Source of the DNA: Nocardiopsis eucommiae
Lineage (GTDB): Bacteria > Actinomycetota > Actinomycetes > Streptosporangiales > Streptosporangiaceae
DNA length: 64,000 nucleotides
Direction of reading: 5' to 3'
NCBI GenBank assembly: GCA_018388625.1
Contig: CP074402.1
Coordinates: 248,001 to 312,000, forward strand
How positions within the stretch are numbered: the stretch's first letter is position 1; each line of letters opens with the position of its first letter. The notes beneath the pieces were generated by a model that saw only the letters and a program-made list of their open reading frames with translations, was not told the DNA's origin and did not search any database. Below are positions 38,018-47,001 of this stretch, one piece after another. A program made the position numbers and the translations under genes.

Positions 38018-39270
38018 ATGGGCCACACCGGCGTCGAACGCGAGGTGGAGGCGGTCTGGCGCATCGAGTCGGCCCGCCTCGTCGCCACGCTCACCGGGAT
38101 GGTCGGGGAGGTCGGGCTCGCGGAGGAGTTCGCCCAGGACGCCCTGGTCTCCGCCCTGGAGAAGTGGCCGGAGGAGGGGGTGCCCCGCAAACCGGGGGCC
38201 TGGTTGACGACCGTCGCGCGGCGCCGCGTGGTCGACCGCTGGCGGCGGGACGAGCGTTTCCGGTCGCACATGGTGGAGCTGGGCCGGGAGTTCACCGAGC
38301 ACGACGGGCAGTCCGACTTCGACGCCGTCCTGGAGGAGGACTACGGCGACGACCTGCTCCGCCTGATGTTCGTCTGTTGTCATCCGGTGCTGCCCACACC
38401 CGCGCGGATCGCCCTCACCCTGAGGCTGCTCGGCGGCCTCACCACCGACGAGATCGCCCGCGCCTTCCTGGTTCCCGAGGCCACCGTCGCGCAGCGCGTG
38501 GTGCGCGCCAAGCGCACGCTCGCCCGGAGGAGGGTCCGGTTCGAGGTGCCGAGCGGGCCGGACCGCGACGCCCGGCTCTCGGACGTACTCGAAGTCCTCT
38601 ACCTGGTGTTCAACGAGGGCTACACGGCGACCTCGGGGGAGCGCTGGCTGCGCCCCGAGTTGTGCGAGGAGGCCATGCGCCTGGGCCGGGTCCTCGCTGA
38701 GTTGTTACCCCGGGAGCCCGAGGTGCACGGGCTGCTGGCGCTCATGGAGCTCCAGGCCTCCCGGTTCCGGGCCCGGGGCGGCCCCGGAGGGGAGGCGGTG
38801 CCGCTCGCGGAGCAGGACCGTTCCCGTTGGGACCGGTTGCTCATCGGCCGGGGGTGCGGGCCCTGGGGCGTTCGGTGCCCCCGGACCCCGCCGAGCCCCG
38901 GGGCGTCTACTCGCTCCAGGCGGGGATCGCCGCACTGCACGCGGTCGCCGTTCGGCCGGAGGACACTGACTGGAACGGGATCGCCGTCCTGTACGAGGAG
39001 CTGGTCCGGCGGACCGGCTCTCCCGTCGTGGAACTCAATCGCGCCGTGGCCGTGTCCATGGCGCTGGGGCCGGAGGAGGCGCTCGGGATCGTCGACGCGC
39101 TCCGTGCGTCGGGGGCCTTGGACGGCTACCACCTGTTGCCCGCCGTCCGGGGCGACCTGCTGGAACGCCTGGGCCGCGCGGAGGAGGCCCGCGCGGAGTT
39201 CGCGCGGGCGGCCGGGCTCACCCGCAACGCACGCGAACGCGACCTTCTGTTGGAACGCGCGCGAAAGTGA
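38018..39270 (+). CDS. ECF42-family RNA polymerase sigma factor with C-terminal TPR-like extension (one frameshift)
   Basis: About 417 residues. Sigma-2: AEEFAQDALVSALEKWPEEG and PGAWLTTVARRRVVDRWRRD; sigma-4: LTLRLLGGLTTDEIARAFLV, PEATVAQRVVRAKRTLARRR. The C-terminal 200 residues (YLVFNEGYTATSGERWLRPE, LEERLG-type helices, EARAEFARAAGLTRNARERD) are the ECF42 TPR-like domain, replacing an anti-sigma factor. One G is missing in GGGGG near 38853. ATG at 38018. Signal sensed is unknown. Confidence 0.88.
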
Positions 39271-39330
39271 GCCTTCTGCCGTGGGCAGGAGGGTCTGGCG
39301 CGGGCGGTGCGTCCCCGGAAGACTGGCGGC

Positions 39331-40315
39331 ATGACGAGACTTCTGGTTCTGGGCGGTACGGAGTTCGTGGGGCGTGCGGTCGCGGAGGAGGCGATCGCGC
39401 GGGGGTGGGAGGTCACCGTCTTCCACCGGGGGACGCGCGCGTCCCCGCCGGGGCCGAGGTGCGGCACGGTGACCGCACGCAGGAGGGCGGGCTCGCCGCG
39501 CTGGCGGAGGGGAGTGGGACCTGGTGGTCGACACCTGGGCCAAGGCTCCCGTGGCGGTGGCCGAGGCGGCCCGCCTGCTGCACGGCAGGGTCGGACACTA
39601 CTCCTACGTCTCCAGCCGTTCCGTGTACGTCTCGCCCGCTGAGCCCGGGGCCGATGAGACCGCTCCCGTGGTGGAGGCCTCCGTCGACGACGACGGGACC
39701 GACTACGCGCGGGCCAAGCGCGGCGGTGAGCTGGCGGCGGAGGCGGTGTTCGGTGACCGGTCGCTGTTCGTCCGCGCGGGGCTGATCCTGGGGCCGTACG
39801 AGAACATCGGTCGGCTGCCGTGGTGGCTGAACCGGGTCGCCCGGGGCGGGCCGGTGCTGGCTCCCGGGCCGAGGGATCTTTCGCTCCAGTACGTGGACGC
39901 GCGTGACCTGGCCGCCTGGACCCTGGACGCGGCGGAGAAGGGGCTGAACGGGCCGTACAACATGGTCAGCCCGATCGGTCACACGACCATGGAGCGTTTC
40001 CTGTCGGCGTGCAGGGAGGTGACGGGGTCGGACGCGGAGTTCCGGTGGACCTCGCCCGAGGTCATCGCGGACGCGGGGATCGCCCCGTGGCGGGAGTTGC
40101 CGATGTGGCTGCCGCCGGGGGAGCTGCACGGGTTCCTGCACCAGGGGAACGTCGATCGCGCGCTCGCGACGGGGCTGCGCTGTCGGCCGGTGGAGGAGAC
40201 CGTCGCGGACACGTGGGCGTGGCTGGAGTCCGTGGGCGGGAAGGCGGAGCAGCGCCCGGACCGTCCCCGGGTGGGCCTGGACCCGGAGGTCGAGGCCCGC
40301 GTCCTCAGCCGCTGA
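39331..40315 (+). CDS. NAD(P)-dependent epimerase/dehydratase-like protein (two frameshifts)
   Basis: About 328 residues. The Rossmann motif MTRLLVLGGTEFVGRAVAEE is followed by DLVVDTWAKAPVAVAEAARL, the SSRSVY segment replacing the usual catalytic S-YxxxK, and TDYARAKRGGELAAEAVFGD (YxxxK: YARAK). Extended SDR family; the substrate is unknown. Two one-base losses near 39440 and 39515 break it. The last 45 bases of its coding region recur exactly once more at 43778-43822. Ends VGLDPEVEARVLSR. Confidence 0.82.
40261..40305 (+). repeat. 45-bp direct repeat, left copy (3' end of epimerase gene)
   Basis: Matches 43778-43822 at 44 of 45 positions (C/A at position 8), with 37 bases of perfect identity. 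It ends 20 bases before the abrupt end of the SARP gene. The arrangement resembles the attL/attR of an element integrated into a gene 3' end, or a recombination scar. Confidence 0.85.
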
Positions 40316-40324
40316 CCCGACCCC

Positions 40325-41783
40325 TCAGGCGGAGCCCATGCGGGCGGCCGCCATGCGTAGGGCGAGGGGCAGTCGCCCGCAGTGGTCGACGATGCCTTCG
40401 TTCGACTCGCGTTCCGCGGCCAGTCTCTCCGGGCCCGCGACGAGCCGGAGCAGCTCGATGGACGACTTCTCCGACAGCACGTTGAGGTGGACACGGCGGG
40501 CGTCGAACAGCGCGACCATCGACACCAGTTCGTGTCGGCTGGTCACGAGGACGGTGCTGCTCCGGCCGCCCGGTAGTAACGGCGAGACCTGTTCGGCGGA
40601 GGCGGCGTCGTCGAGGAGGACCAACAGGCGCAGGTCCGCGGTGATCGAGCGGAAGAGGTTGGCGAGGTCAGGAGAGCCGCCGGGCAGATGGTGGGGGTCG
40701 GTACCCAGGCTGCGCAGGAGCTGACGGAGCGCGTCGTCGGGGTCGACCGGCCCTCCGCGGCGGCCGGATCCGTCCAGGTCCACGTACAGCTGTCCGTCGG
40801 GGAACTGGTCCCGGGTCTCGTGGCCCCAGTGGGCGGCGAGCGTGGTCTTTCCGACCCCGGCGACCCCGGTGACGAGGAGGAGGGGGAGGGGCCTCCGTTC
40901 AGTTCGGCGTTGAGCGCGCCGAGTTCCGAGGCCCGGCCCACGATGCCGTGGGCGCAGCGGGGCAGTTCGGCGGGTCGTACTCGGGTCGGGGTCCCGGCGC
41001 GTTGGCCCGGGGGTCCTCCGCGCGACTGGTCACCGCGCCTCTGGTCGCGGTGAGTTCCCTGTGGAGGCGTTGGATCGGCGCGCCGGGTTCGATCCCCATG
41101 CGGACCCGGAGCAGGTCGCGTAGGTCCGCGTAGACCTCCAGGGCCTCTCCCACGCGGCCGCAGGAGTGCAGAGCGGACATGAGCAGCCCCGCGAAACGTT
41201 CCCTGGTCGGGTGTTCCGCGCACAGACCGCGCAGTTTGGGTAGGGCGTCGAGGGTGCGGCCCCGCTCGACCTCCACCTCGTACAGCTCCTCGATCGCGTT
41301 CAGGCGTTCCTCCTCCAACGCGGGTCGCGCGTGGGTGACCAGTGCCGGCTCGACACCGCTGAGCGCGGGCGCGGTCCAGAGTGAGACCGCCGCGCGCAGG
41401 GCCCGGGCCGCGTCGTCGAGCCGTCCCGAGGCGTGGCTCGCCCTGGCCTGGTCGAGGAGGCGTTCGAACAGATCCACGTCGACCGTCTCCGCCCCGACGA
41501 GGATGCGGTATCCGAAGCTCTCGCGGACGATGGTGTCCGCTCCCAGGCGTTTGCGTAGCTCGTGCACGTGACCGTGGATCTGGGAACGCGCGCTGCGCGG
41601 CGGATCCTCGCCCCAGACCAGGTCGATGAGCCGTTCGTCGGGCACCACGGTGTTCGGCTGGAGTAGCAGGGCCGCGAGCACCGTACGGCGCTTTCGCCCG
41701 CCGATGTCCACGTTTCCTTCCCCGATGAGGACCTCTACCGGGCCCAGCAGCCGATACCGGATGCTGGAAAGGTTGCTTTCCAA
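40325..41783 (-). CDS. SARP/AfsR-type regulator, truncated after the NB-ARC core (two frameshifts)
   Basis: About 486 residues. OmpR-like winged helix (RYRLLGPVEVLIGEGNVDIG, RRTVLAALLLQPNTVVPDER, GDPP-type HGHVHELRKRL), then the bacterial transcriptional activation domain (VDLFERLLDQARASHASGRL, RVGEALEVYADLRDLLRVRM). After two base losses near 40890 and 40820 comes an NB-ARC ATPase (GVAGVGKTTLAAHWG, LRLLVLLDDAASAEQV, LVTSRHEL). It stops at CGRLPLALRMAAARMGSA, where AfsR-like proteins normally continue for hundreds of residues. TTG start behind GGGAGG. Truncation coincides with the 45-bp repeat junction. Confidence 0.82.
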
Positions 41784-42014
41784 CCGATTGCCTCCCTTGA
41801 CCGCAGATTTCTGCCTTCGGTCACAGCGGAGCTTAGGTCAGGCGAATCAACGAGTCCAGGGATATTCGGATGAAGAAGGGTATTGTCCGAGATTGGCCAG
41901 GGCGCGTGAATCACATTCTGAAACTTTGGCATCTATTTCAGATGATATGTACGAGTCAGCCCAGGAAAAGGGCGGCGCGGTGAACGTTCCCCGTGCCGCC
42001 CGCCCCCGTGTGGA
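41784..42014. other. AT-rich intergenic region
   Basis: Lies upstream of the SARP gene and downstream of the SapA-like genes. The 41850-41960 part is markedly AT-rich (GAAACTTTGGCATCTATTTC) and likely carries the SARP promoter. No credible gene. Confidence 0.35.
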
Positions 42015-42443
42015 TCAGCCGCAGTTGGTGTCCGTGGCCTTGCCCTCGGTGCCCGAGATGCGCCCCATCCAGCTCACGCACTTGCCGGCCGCGCTCAGGT
42101 AGATCGGTCCGGCGTAGCTGGTGAAGTGCCCGGCCTCGTACTTGTCGTAGTGGTTGCCCGACGAGCCGATCTTCAGGCCCGCCTCCATGAGGACGGCGGT
42201 GCCGGTGCTGACCCGCTTCGTCACGACGCAGTTGTTGCCGTTGGAGGAGTTGTAGGTCAGAAAGACCGTGCCCTTGCTGCCGATGTTCCTGTGGTTGACG
42301 ACCTTGTAGCCGCTGCCGCACTCGTTTCCGTAGGTGGCGATGGCGGAGGCGGCGGAGGCCGGGGCGGCGGTGGCGAAAACTCCGCTGACGCTGATTCCCA
42401 ACGCCAGTGCGACAGCTGCGGTCTTCCTGAGGGCGTTCTTCAT
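42015..42443 (-). CDS. SapA-like secreted protein, paralogue 1
   Basis: 142 residues with signal peptide MKNALRKTAAVALALGISVS then FATAAPASA. The mature part has ECGSGYKVVNHRNIGSKGTV, FLTYNSSNGNNCVVTKRVST, and FTSYAGPIYLSAAGKCVSWM, the pattern of Streptomyces spore-associated protein A. Four cysteines (ECGS, NNCV, KCVS, TNCG) should form two disulfides. Third of three tandem paralogues in transcription order; 52 bases follow the previous stop-start. SapA-like proteins coat spores or aerial structures; the exact role is not established. Confidence 0.85.
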   Translation of the reverse strand: MKNALRKTAAVALALGISVSGVFATAAPASAASAIATYGNECGSGYKVVNHRNIGSKGTVFLTYNSSNGNNCVVTKRVSTGTAVLMEAGLKIGSSGNHYDKYEAGHFTSYAGPIYLSAAGKCVSWMGRISGTEGKATDTNCG

Positions 42444-42495
42444 GGATCTCCCCTGGTGTCTCGGTGAGTACGGGAAAGGTGAGGAGGATCGAGGT

Positions 42496-42906
42496 TCAGC
42501 CGCAGTGGTGGTCCGGGCTCTCGATCGTCGCCGTGCCGATGGTGCCGCCCCAGTCGATGCACGTGGCGGGAGCCGACACGTAGACGGGTCCCGCGTAGGT
42601 GGTGTAGTTGCCCTTGTCCCGCTTCCACGTGGAGGAGGAGGACAGTTTGATGAACGCGTCCATGGGAGCGGCGGCGCCCGGTGTGGTGCGCACGGTCACG
42701 ACGCAGTTGTTGCCGTTGGAGGAGTTGTAGGTGAGGAACGTCGTCCCGCGGTTGTTCGGGAACTCGATCTTGTTGATGACCGTGTAGCCACTGCCGCACT
42801 GGGCGCCGTAGGTGGCGGCGGATGCGGGGGTCGCGGTGGCGACCATGCTCGCGGCGGCGATGCAGGCAGCGGCGGCGACCGCGGTGGCCTTCTTCAGAAC
42901 GTGCAT
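42496..42906 (-). CDS. SapA-like secreted protein, paralogue 2
   Basis: 136 residues: signal peptide MHVLKKATAVAAAACIAAAS then ATATPASAA, and a mature part with QCGSGYTVINKIEFPNNRGT, TFLTYNSSNGNNCVVTVRTT and YTTYAGPVYVSAPATCIDWG. Same four-cysteine layout as its neighbours. ATG 42904-42906 has GGAAGAG upstream; an earlier in-frame start would spoil the signal peptide. The stretch coding TYNSSNGNNC is nearly identical at DNA level in all three genes. Confidence 0.85.
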   Translation of the reverse strand: MHVLKKATAVAAAACIAAASMVATATPASAATYGAQCGSGYTVINKIEFPNNRGTTFLTYNSSNGNNCVVTVRTTPGAAAPMDAFIKLSSSSTWKRDKGNYTTYAGPVYVSAPATCIDWGGTIGTATIESPDHHCG

Positions 42907-42962
42907 TATGGCTCTTCCCGTCGTGCGTCCGTGCGCCGCCCGTCGCGGCGCGGGGGCGTGGA

Positions 42963-43385
42963 TCAGCCGCAGTTGGTGCCGTTGCGGTTCACGTTGGTGC
43001 CGGTGATGTTCCCGTACCAGTCGACGCACTGCCCGGCTGCCTGGCGGTAGACCGGTCCGGCGTAGCTGGTGTAGTTGCCCTCGTCCTGGACGGCCTGGCT
43101 CGGGGAGTCGCTGGTCCGCTTCAGTCCGACGACCATCTGAATGGCCGAGCCCGTTCCCTTGCGTACGGTGACGGCGCAGTTGTTGCCGTTGGAGGAGTTG
43201 TAGGTCAGGAAGACGGTGCCCTTGTTTCCGATGTTGGCGTGGTTGACAACGTTGTAGCCGCTGCCGCAGACGCCGTTGTAGGCCACGATGGGGGAGTCTG
43301 CGGCGGTGGCTGGCGTCGCCATGGCCGCGGACCCCAGCGTGAGGGCCGCCGAGAGCAGCATGACCGACCGGAGGTTCTTGATCAT
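42963..43385 (-). CDS. SapA-like secreted protein, paralogue 3
   Basis: 140 residues: signal peptide MIKNLRSVMLLSAALTLGSA then AMATPATA; mature segments VCGSGYNVVNHANIGNKGTV, FLTYNSSNGNNCAVTVRKGT, YTSYAGPVYRQAAGQCVDWY. First gene of the tandem array, with GGAGCG nine bases before its ATG. A strong hairpin lies 120 bases upstream, left over from the clpB-tail relic, so transcription must begin below it. Paralogues 1 and 3 are the closest pair by motif. Confidence 0.85.
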   Translation of the reverse strand: MIKNLRSVMLLSAALTLGSAAMATPATAADSPIVAYNGVCGSGYNVVNHANIGNKGTVFLTYNSSNGNNCAVTVRKGTGSAIQMVVGLKRTSDSPSQAVQDEGNYTSYAGPVYRQAAGQCVDWYGNITGTNVNRNGTNCG

Positions 43386-43504
43386 GTGGGTGTTCGCTCC
43401 TTGTGTTCCCGAGCCCGCGACGAACGGGCTCGGGAGGGATGGTGGCAGCCGCGGCTTCGAGCCGACTTCGAACCCGCTTTCCTCCGGCTTCGGATGGCGT
43501 ACGA

Positions 43505-43538
43505 GTGGGGGCCGTGTCCCCTCGGACACGGCCCCCAC
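43505..43538 (-). terminator. Strong hairpin, relic clpB-type terminator
   Basis: Perfect 15-bp stem GTGGGGGCCGTGTCC / GGACACGGCCCCCAC with a CCTC loop. It follows the clpB-tail relic in the same way that the hairpin at 53911 follows clpB, and both share a GGGGCCGT-type stem. Confidence 0.8.
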
Positions 43539-43582
43539 CTGCGGTGATGTTCTCCTCTTCGGTTCCCCCTGGCCGGATCCGG

Positions 43583-43757
43583 TCAGGCCGCCGGGTCCGG
43601 TTCGTCCGCGTGACGGGTGGTCACGGTGAGCCGCTCCGGTTGTCGTCCACGTCCGCCCGGAGGGAAGCCCCTCGGTCGGCTCACCGGACGGAAACTCGCG
43701 GGTGAGCGGGGCGTCGATGCTGGACCGCACCAGGCCACGGGAGCACGAGCGTGCCGT
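43583..43757 (-). pseudogene. Relic of a second clpB 3' end
   Basis: The minus strand reads RGLVRSSIDAPLTREFPSGE PTEG (about 43745-43680), then across a frame change ERLTVTTRHADEPDPAA and a stop at 43583. The ClpB of this window ends [24 protein letters not shown], then [14 protein letters not shown]. The match covers only the last 55-60 residues plus the terminator and begins right next to the 45-bp repeat. There is no ATPase module, so it is not functional. I infer a decayed duplicate. Confidence 0.75.
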
Positions 43758-43777
43758 CGTCAGCGGTGGCTGCGAGC

Positions 43778-43822
43778 CCGTCCCAGGGTGGGCCTGGACC
43801 CGGAGGTCGAGGCCCGCGTCCT
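43778..43822 (+). repeat. 45-bp direct repeat, right copy
   Basis: Second copy of the epimerase 3' end (44/45 identical), lying outside any gene, between the clpB relic and a DUF397 gene. Confidence 0.85.
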
Positions 43823-43881
43823 GGGGGTTGTGAGGTTCCTCGAAGCTGGCCCTCGGGTTGGCGTGGCAGGGCGGAGTTCAG

Positions 43882-43912
43882 GCAGGACCCCAGGTGAGAT
43901 CCGGGGTCCTGC
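43882..43912 (-). terminator. Hairpin terminator after DUF397 gene
   Basis: Ten-bp stem GCAGGACCCC / GGGGTCCTGC with an 11-base loop, 14 bases beyond the stop. Confidence 0.7.
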
Positions 43913-43925
43913 GGAAAGCCTCGGG

Positions 43926-44165
43926 TCAGTTGAGTCGAACTCCGGCGAGGAACGCGCGCCACTCGGGCGACGCGAACGCCAGGTGACCGCGTTCCCTGTT
44001 CTGGGTGTCGCGGACGGCGGCGCCGGTGGGGAGGTCCGCGACCTCGACGCAGTCGCTGGCGTTCGCACTGTGTGAGGACTTGCGGTAGCGGGCGACCTCG
44101 ACGCAGTTCTGAGGGTTGCTATAGCTGGACTTGTGGAAGGTGAGTTCGGTGGTGTCGGGGTGCAT
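43926..44165 (-). CDS. DUF397 protein with two half-motifs
   Basis: 79 residues. The DUF397 pattern W/F-x-KSSYS-x-N-x-x-C-V-E-V-A appears twice: FHKSSYSNPQNCVEVA and YRKSSHSANASDCVEVADLP, then GAAVRDTQNRERGHLAFASPEW. ATG 44163-44165 has GGAGG eight bases upstream. DUF397 proteins pair with XRE-DUF5753 regulators, as found 450 bases upstream. Role unproven; often developmental regulation (BldB/WhiJ-like systems). Confidence 0.85.
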   Translation of the reverse strand: MHPDTTELTFHKSSYSNPQNCVEVARYRKSSHSANASDCVEVADLPTGAAVRDTQNRERGHLAFASPEWRAFLAGVRLN

Positions 44166-44346
44166 CGTCGGAACCTCCGCTGGGGGGTGGGGGCAGTGAC
44201 TGACTCATGCACGGTTCTGCTCGCTGATACACCTCGTGGCGGAGGAATCGTTCAGAATCGCTGACCAGCAGCGGACACATGAGCGTGCTTCGCGCCCGCA
44301 GAGCAGCGGGGTACAGTCATTCCGGGAACGCTGTTCAGGTACAGCA

Positions 44347-44381
44347 GATGAAGGCCCCCGGCAGAGCCGGGGGCCTTCATC
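44347..44381 (-). terminator. Strong terminator of second DUF397 gene
   Basis: Perfect 16-bp stem GATGAAGGCCCCCGGC / GCCGGGGGCCTTCATC with an AGA loop, nine bases after the stop. The rest of 44166-44389 holds no gene. Confidence 0.85.
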
Positions 44382-44389
44382 ATCTTCTT

Positions 44390-44581
44390 CTATGAATTAG
44401 TACGAACTCCGTTGAGTAGAGCCACCCACTCCGGACTTGCGAACGTCAGGTGACCTAGCTCACGATTCTGAGTGTCGCGCACTGCCGCGCCGGTGGGGAG
44501 GTCAGCGACCTCCACGCAGTCTTGTCCTCGGCCGGTGCTGTAGGACGACTTGCGGAAGATGAGGTGGGAACGCTCAGGCAT
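44390..44581 (-). CDS. DUF397 protein
   Basis: 63 residues: LIFRKSSYSTGRGQDCVEVA, DLPTGAAVRDTQNRELGHLT, FASPEWVALLNGVRTNS. Single complete DUF397 motif, nearly identical in its second half to the neighbouring DUF397 protein. It lies 10 bases after the XRE-DUF5753 gene and is surely co-transcribed, the classical WhiJ-type regulator/DUF397 pair. Local GC is lower than the window average. Confidence 0.88.
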   Translation of the reverse strand: MPERSHLIFRKSSYSTGRGQDCVEVADLPTGAAVRDTQNRELGHLTFASPEWVALLNGVRTNS

Positions 44582-44591
44582 CTTGCCTCTT

Positions 44592-45439
44592 CTACTGGGT
44601 GCTCAGCTTGTTCTCCAAGAATGCCACCGTCTCCTCGGTGGTAAGTGCTACTGCTTGGGCAGCCGTGAACAGGCGCTCATAATGGTCAACCTCCTCCTCG
44701 TCCTCAAGGAATAGCCCGCTCAGAGACTGTTCCAAGTACACGATCGAGGGGTCGTTAGGGAAGACCATCACTACGAACGAACCAGACAGAGCCGGGTGTG
44801 GGCCAGCGTCATCCGTAATGATCTGAACCTGTACCGGCGGCTTCGGGGCCAAGAGATGGCGGATCTGCTCCTTCAAGACCTCGCCGGTGACCTTGTGGAA
44901 CGCTGCCTCATCGACGAGGACGGTCAGCCTAGGGGCATCCGATCGATCCAAGATGGACCTTCTCATCATTCGAGCGTCCACTCGCCGGGCAACCTCTCCG
45001 GCATCAGTGACCCCACTCCCCGGATGACGGCTTCCGCGTACCCGGGGGTCTGGAGTAGGCCAGGGATGACGCCGAGTTGGAAGCTCCGCATCTCGTTGGC
45101 CTCGGTTTCAAGGTCGATGTAAGCAGCGGTCCCGAACTCGGCCTTGTAACCGAACCACCATCCAGTCTGTGATGCTTCGGCGGCCAGTGTGACGAAGGCG
45201 GACCGTTGCTCAGTGTCGGTGACCCCGTAGACATCGAGCAGGGTCAGTAGGTCTACCTCTCGAACCCGTTGGACCTTCCGGTTCTCGATGCGCGTGATCT
45301 TTGCGGCAGACCAAGGGCGTTCTGGCCTGCGCTTCTTTGCTTCCTTCGCGACTGCGTCGACGGTCATGCCCCGGTTCGCGCGCAGGGTGAGCAGCTGGCG
45401 CGCAAGACGTCGGCGGCGAAGCGTGGGACTGGCGGCCAA
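44592..45439 (-). CDS. XRE-family regulator with DUF5753 domain (one frameshift)
   Basis: About 282 residues. The helix-turn-helix spans LRRRRLARQLLTLRANRGMT, VDAVAKEAK and WSAAKITRIENRKVQRVREV; the DUF5753 part has YIDLETEANEMRSFQLGVIP, GLLQTPGYAEAVIRG and, after a frame change near 44975, MMRRSILDRSDAPRLTVLVD, HPALSGSFVVMVF. The shift (GE to VDARMM) does not sit in a homopolymer, so it could be a true mutation. TTG 45437-45439 has GAGGAG seven bases upstream and gives the usual family length; an ATG at 45518 has no ribosome site. Confidence 0.82.
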
Positions 45440-45912
45440 GTCGTCGCTCCTCGATGGAGAGGTCCTTTGGGATCGAGATTCTACGCGCCGAGGTATTTTA
45501 TGCGACATTCTTCGCACCATTCACAGTCGTCTGATGTATCCCCTAGAGATTGTGTCACTTGCTTCATAGTGAATATTGCATTTTCGACTGCACTCAGGCA
45601 GCATGTGACTACCTGAACAGTCGCTGGACCTCCCATCCGGCATCCCGTACCGGAGGTGTGCGCCGTGGCGCCCCGTTCCCTGACACTCTCCGCGCTGGCA
45701 TGTGTGTGCCATCTCGCGTCCGTGGCGTTCCATCGCCGTCGTCCCCGGCAGGCTGCGCGTGTGCGTGCCTTCGCCGCCAACCCTCCCCGCCGCACCACCA
45801 CGTCTTGCTCTCGTCGTCCGTTGATCCCTGCGCCCAGGAGGCCGATCGATTCCGTCCCCTTGCAGGTCCTGGAGGTCGTCCTGTCCGGGCTTCGACGGTT
45901 GGCGGTGGCCAC
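45440..45912. other. Divergent intergenic region, AT-richer
   Basis: Between the leftward XRE gene and the rightward ATP-binding protein. The 45520-45610 part is unusually AT-rich (GTGAATATTGCATTTTCGAC) and may hold both promoters. Frames here lack coding bias. Confidence 0.35.
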
Positions 45913-46480
45913 GTGAGCGTGTTCTCCCCGAACTGACCTCCCGCGAGGCCACAGTCCCTCTGGCCAGCTTCATCAAGCCCTTCCACGCCCACTACTTCTC
46001 CCGGACCGTGGGCACCCCATTCCGCAAACGCAAGTACGCCTTCGCCGGACTCCCCAGCCTCATGCCCCTGGTCCGCGCGTTCCTGGACACCAGCGCCGCC
46101 GAACGCTCCCCCGACTTCCGGTTCCTGTTCACGCTGCTCGGGTCGGAGTTGGCGAACAACGCCATCGCGCACTCGCTGTCGAGTGAGCACGGACAGACCT
46201 ACTCACTCACCGTGGACCGGGGTGCGACGGGGATGACGTTGACCTGTCAGGACCAGGGCACCCGGCACCCCATGGCTTCAGGACCGCTCACTGCCACCGA
46301 TCTCGTCGCGCTCCAGCCTGACGCGGGTCCGGGCATGGGGCAGGGGATCGGGTTGGGGTTGGTCAACGCGTTGGCGGATCGGTGGGGGACAACGGCAACC
46401 CGAAGTTCCGGCAGGTCTGGTTCCACCTGTCCTACGACCTCACCCACAACCCATGGACCCAGATCGAGGGAGAGCAGTGA
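45913..46480 (+). CDS. RsbW-like ATP-binding protein (anti-sigma HATPase fold; frameshifted)
   Basis: About 189 residues. N box GSELANNAIAHSLSSEHGQT, G1 QDQGTRHP, G2 GMGQGIGLGLVNALADRWG: the GHKL ATPase fold of serine kinase anti-sigma factors. Restoring one C near 45930 lets the protein start at GTG 45913 (MSVFSPELTSREATVPLASF); otherwise the first start is GTG 46008. Restoring one G near 46390 continues the end as DNGNPKFRQVWFHLSYDL to TGA at 46478-46480, which overlaps the next ATG by one base. Confidence 0.75.
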
Positions 46481-47001
46481 TGCTGGACATCGACACCAGG
46501 GACCTGCTGGCGGTGGCCGAGGACGCCCTGACCGCCCCCACTCATCTGACTCCGGCGCAGGAGGACGTGTGGCACAACCACACCCTGCGCAACCGCCTCC
46601 CCCTGGTCCTGGAAGCCCTGCGGATCGCGCGGGAGGAGAGCGACGCGCAACGAGCGATGCAGCTGATCGACCAGGCCATCCACGACCACCCCGCACCCAC
46701 CCGGGTACCCGGCAACCGGCCCGTGGCGAGGACGGTTCCGAAGCTGAACAACGCCTACGCAGAGTCGCTGCCGATCCCTGAGCACGTGCTCTGCGCGCTG
46801 CTGCACAAGCACTGGAACATGACCGTGGAGGGCCAGGTCCCCAACGAGACCTTCGTGGCCCGCCGCCCCCTCGGATGGTCCGGTGACGGCGACCCCTACG
46901 AGCGGATTACCGCACCCAACCGCACCGAACTCCTGAGGCTGCTCGCCCACCGCCACCTCGGTGTTCACAGGAGTGACCCGGAACCTCCGCCCGCTGCCTG
47001 A
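46480..47001 (+). CDS. Hypothetical protein co-transcribed with RsbW-like gene
   Basis: 173 residues, soluble: MLDIDTRDLLAVAEDALTAP, LPLVLEALRIAREESDAQRA, LCALLHKHWNMTVEGQVPNE. No motif recognised. The ATG overlaps the previous stop (TGATG), and GGGAGAG lies upstream, so it is translationally coupled to the RsbW-like gene. Local partners suggest a part in the same signalling unit. Confidence 0.7.
   Translation: MLDIDTRDLLAVAEDALTAPTHLTPAQEDVWHNHTLRNRLPLVLEALRIAREESDAQRAMQLIDQAIHDHPAPTRVPGNRPVARTVPKLNNAYAESLPIPEHVLCALLHKHWNMTVEGQVPNETFVARRPLGWSGDGDPYERITAPNRTELLRLLAHRHLGVHRSDPEPPPAA

Noticed and set aside
41735..41932. A 65-residue minus-strand frame before the SARP start
   Set aside because: Overlaps the SARP start codon region, has no coding bias and lies in AT-rich promoter DNA.
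40320..43780. An insertion sequence or integrase in the repeat-flanked island
   Set aside because: No transposase or recombinase motif could be found; only the direct repeat supports mobility.
45521..45976. Open frames on both strands between the XRE gene and the ATP-binding protein
   Set aside because: Compositionally unlike neighbouring genes and without ribosome sites; considered intergenic.
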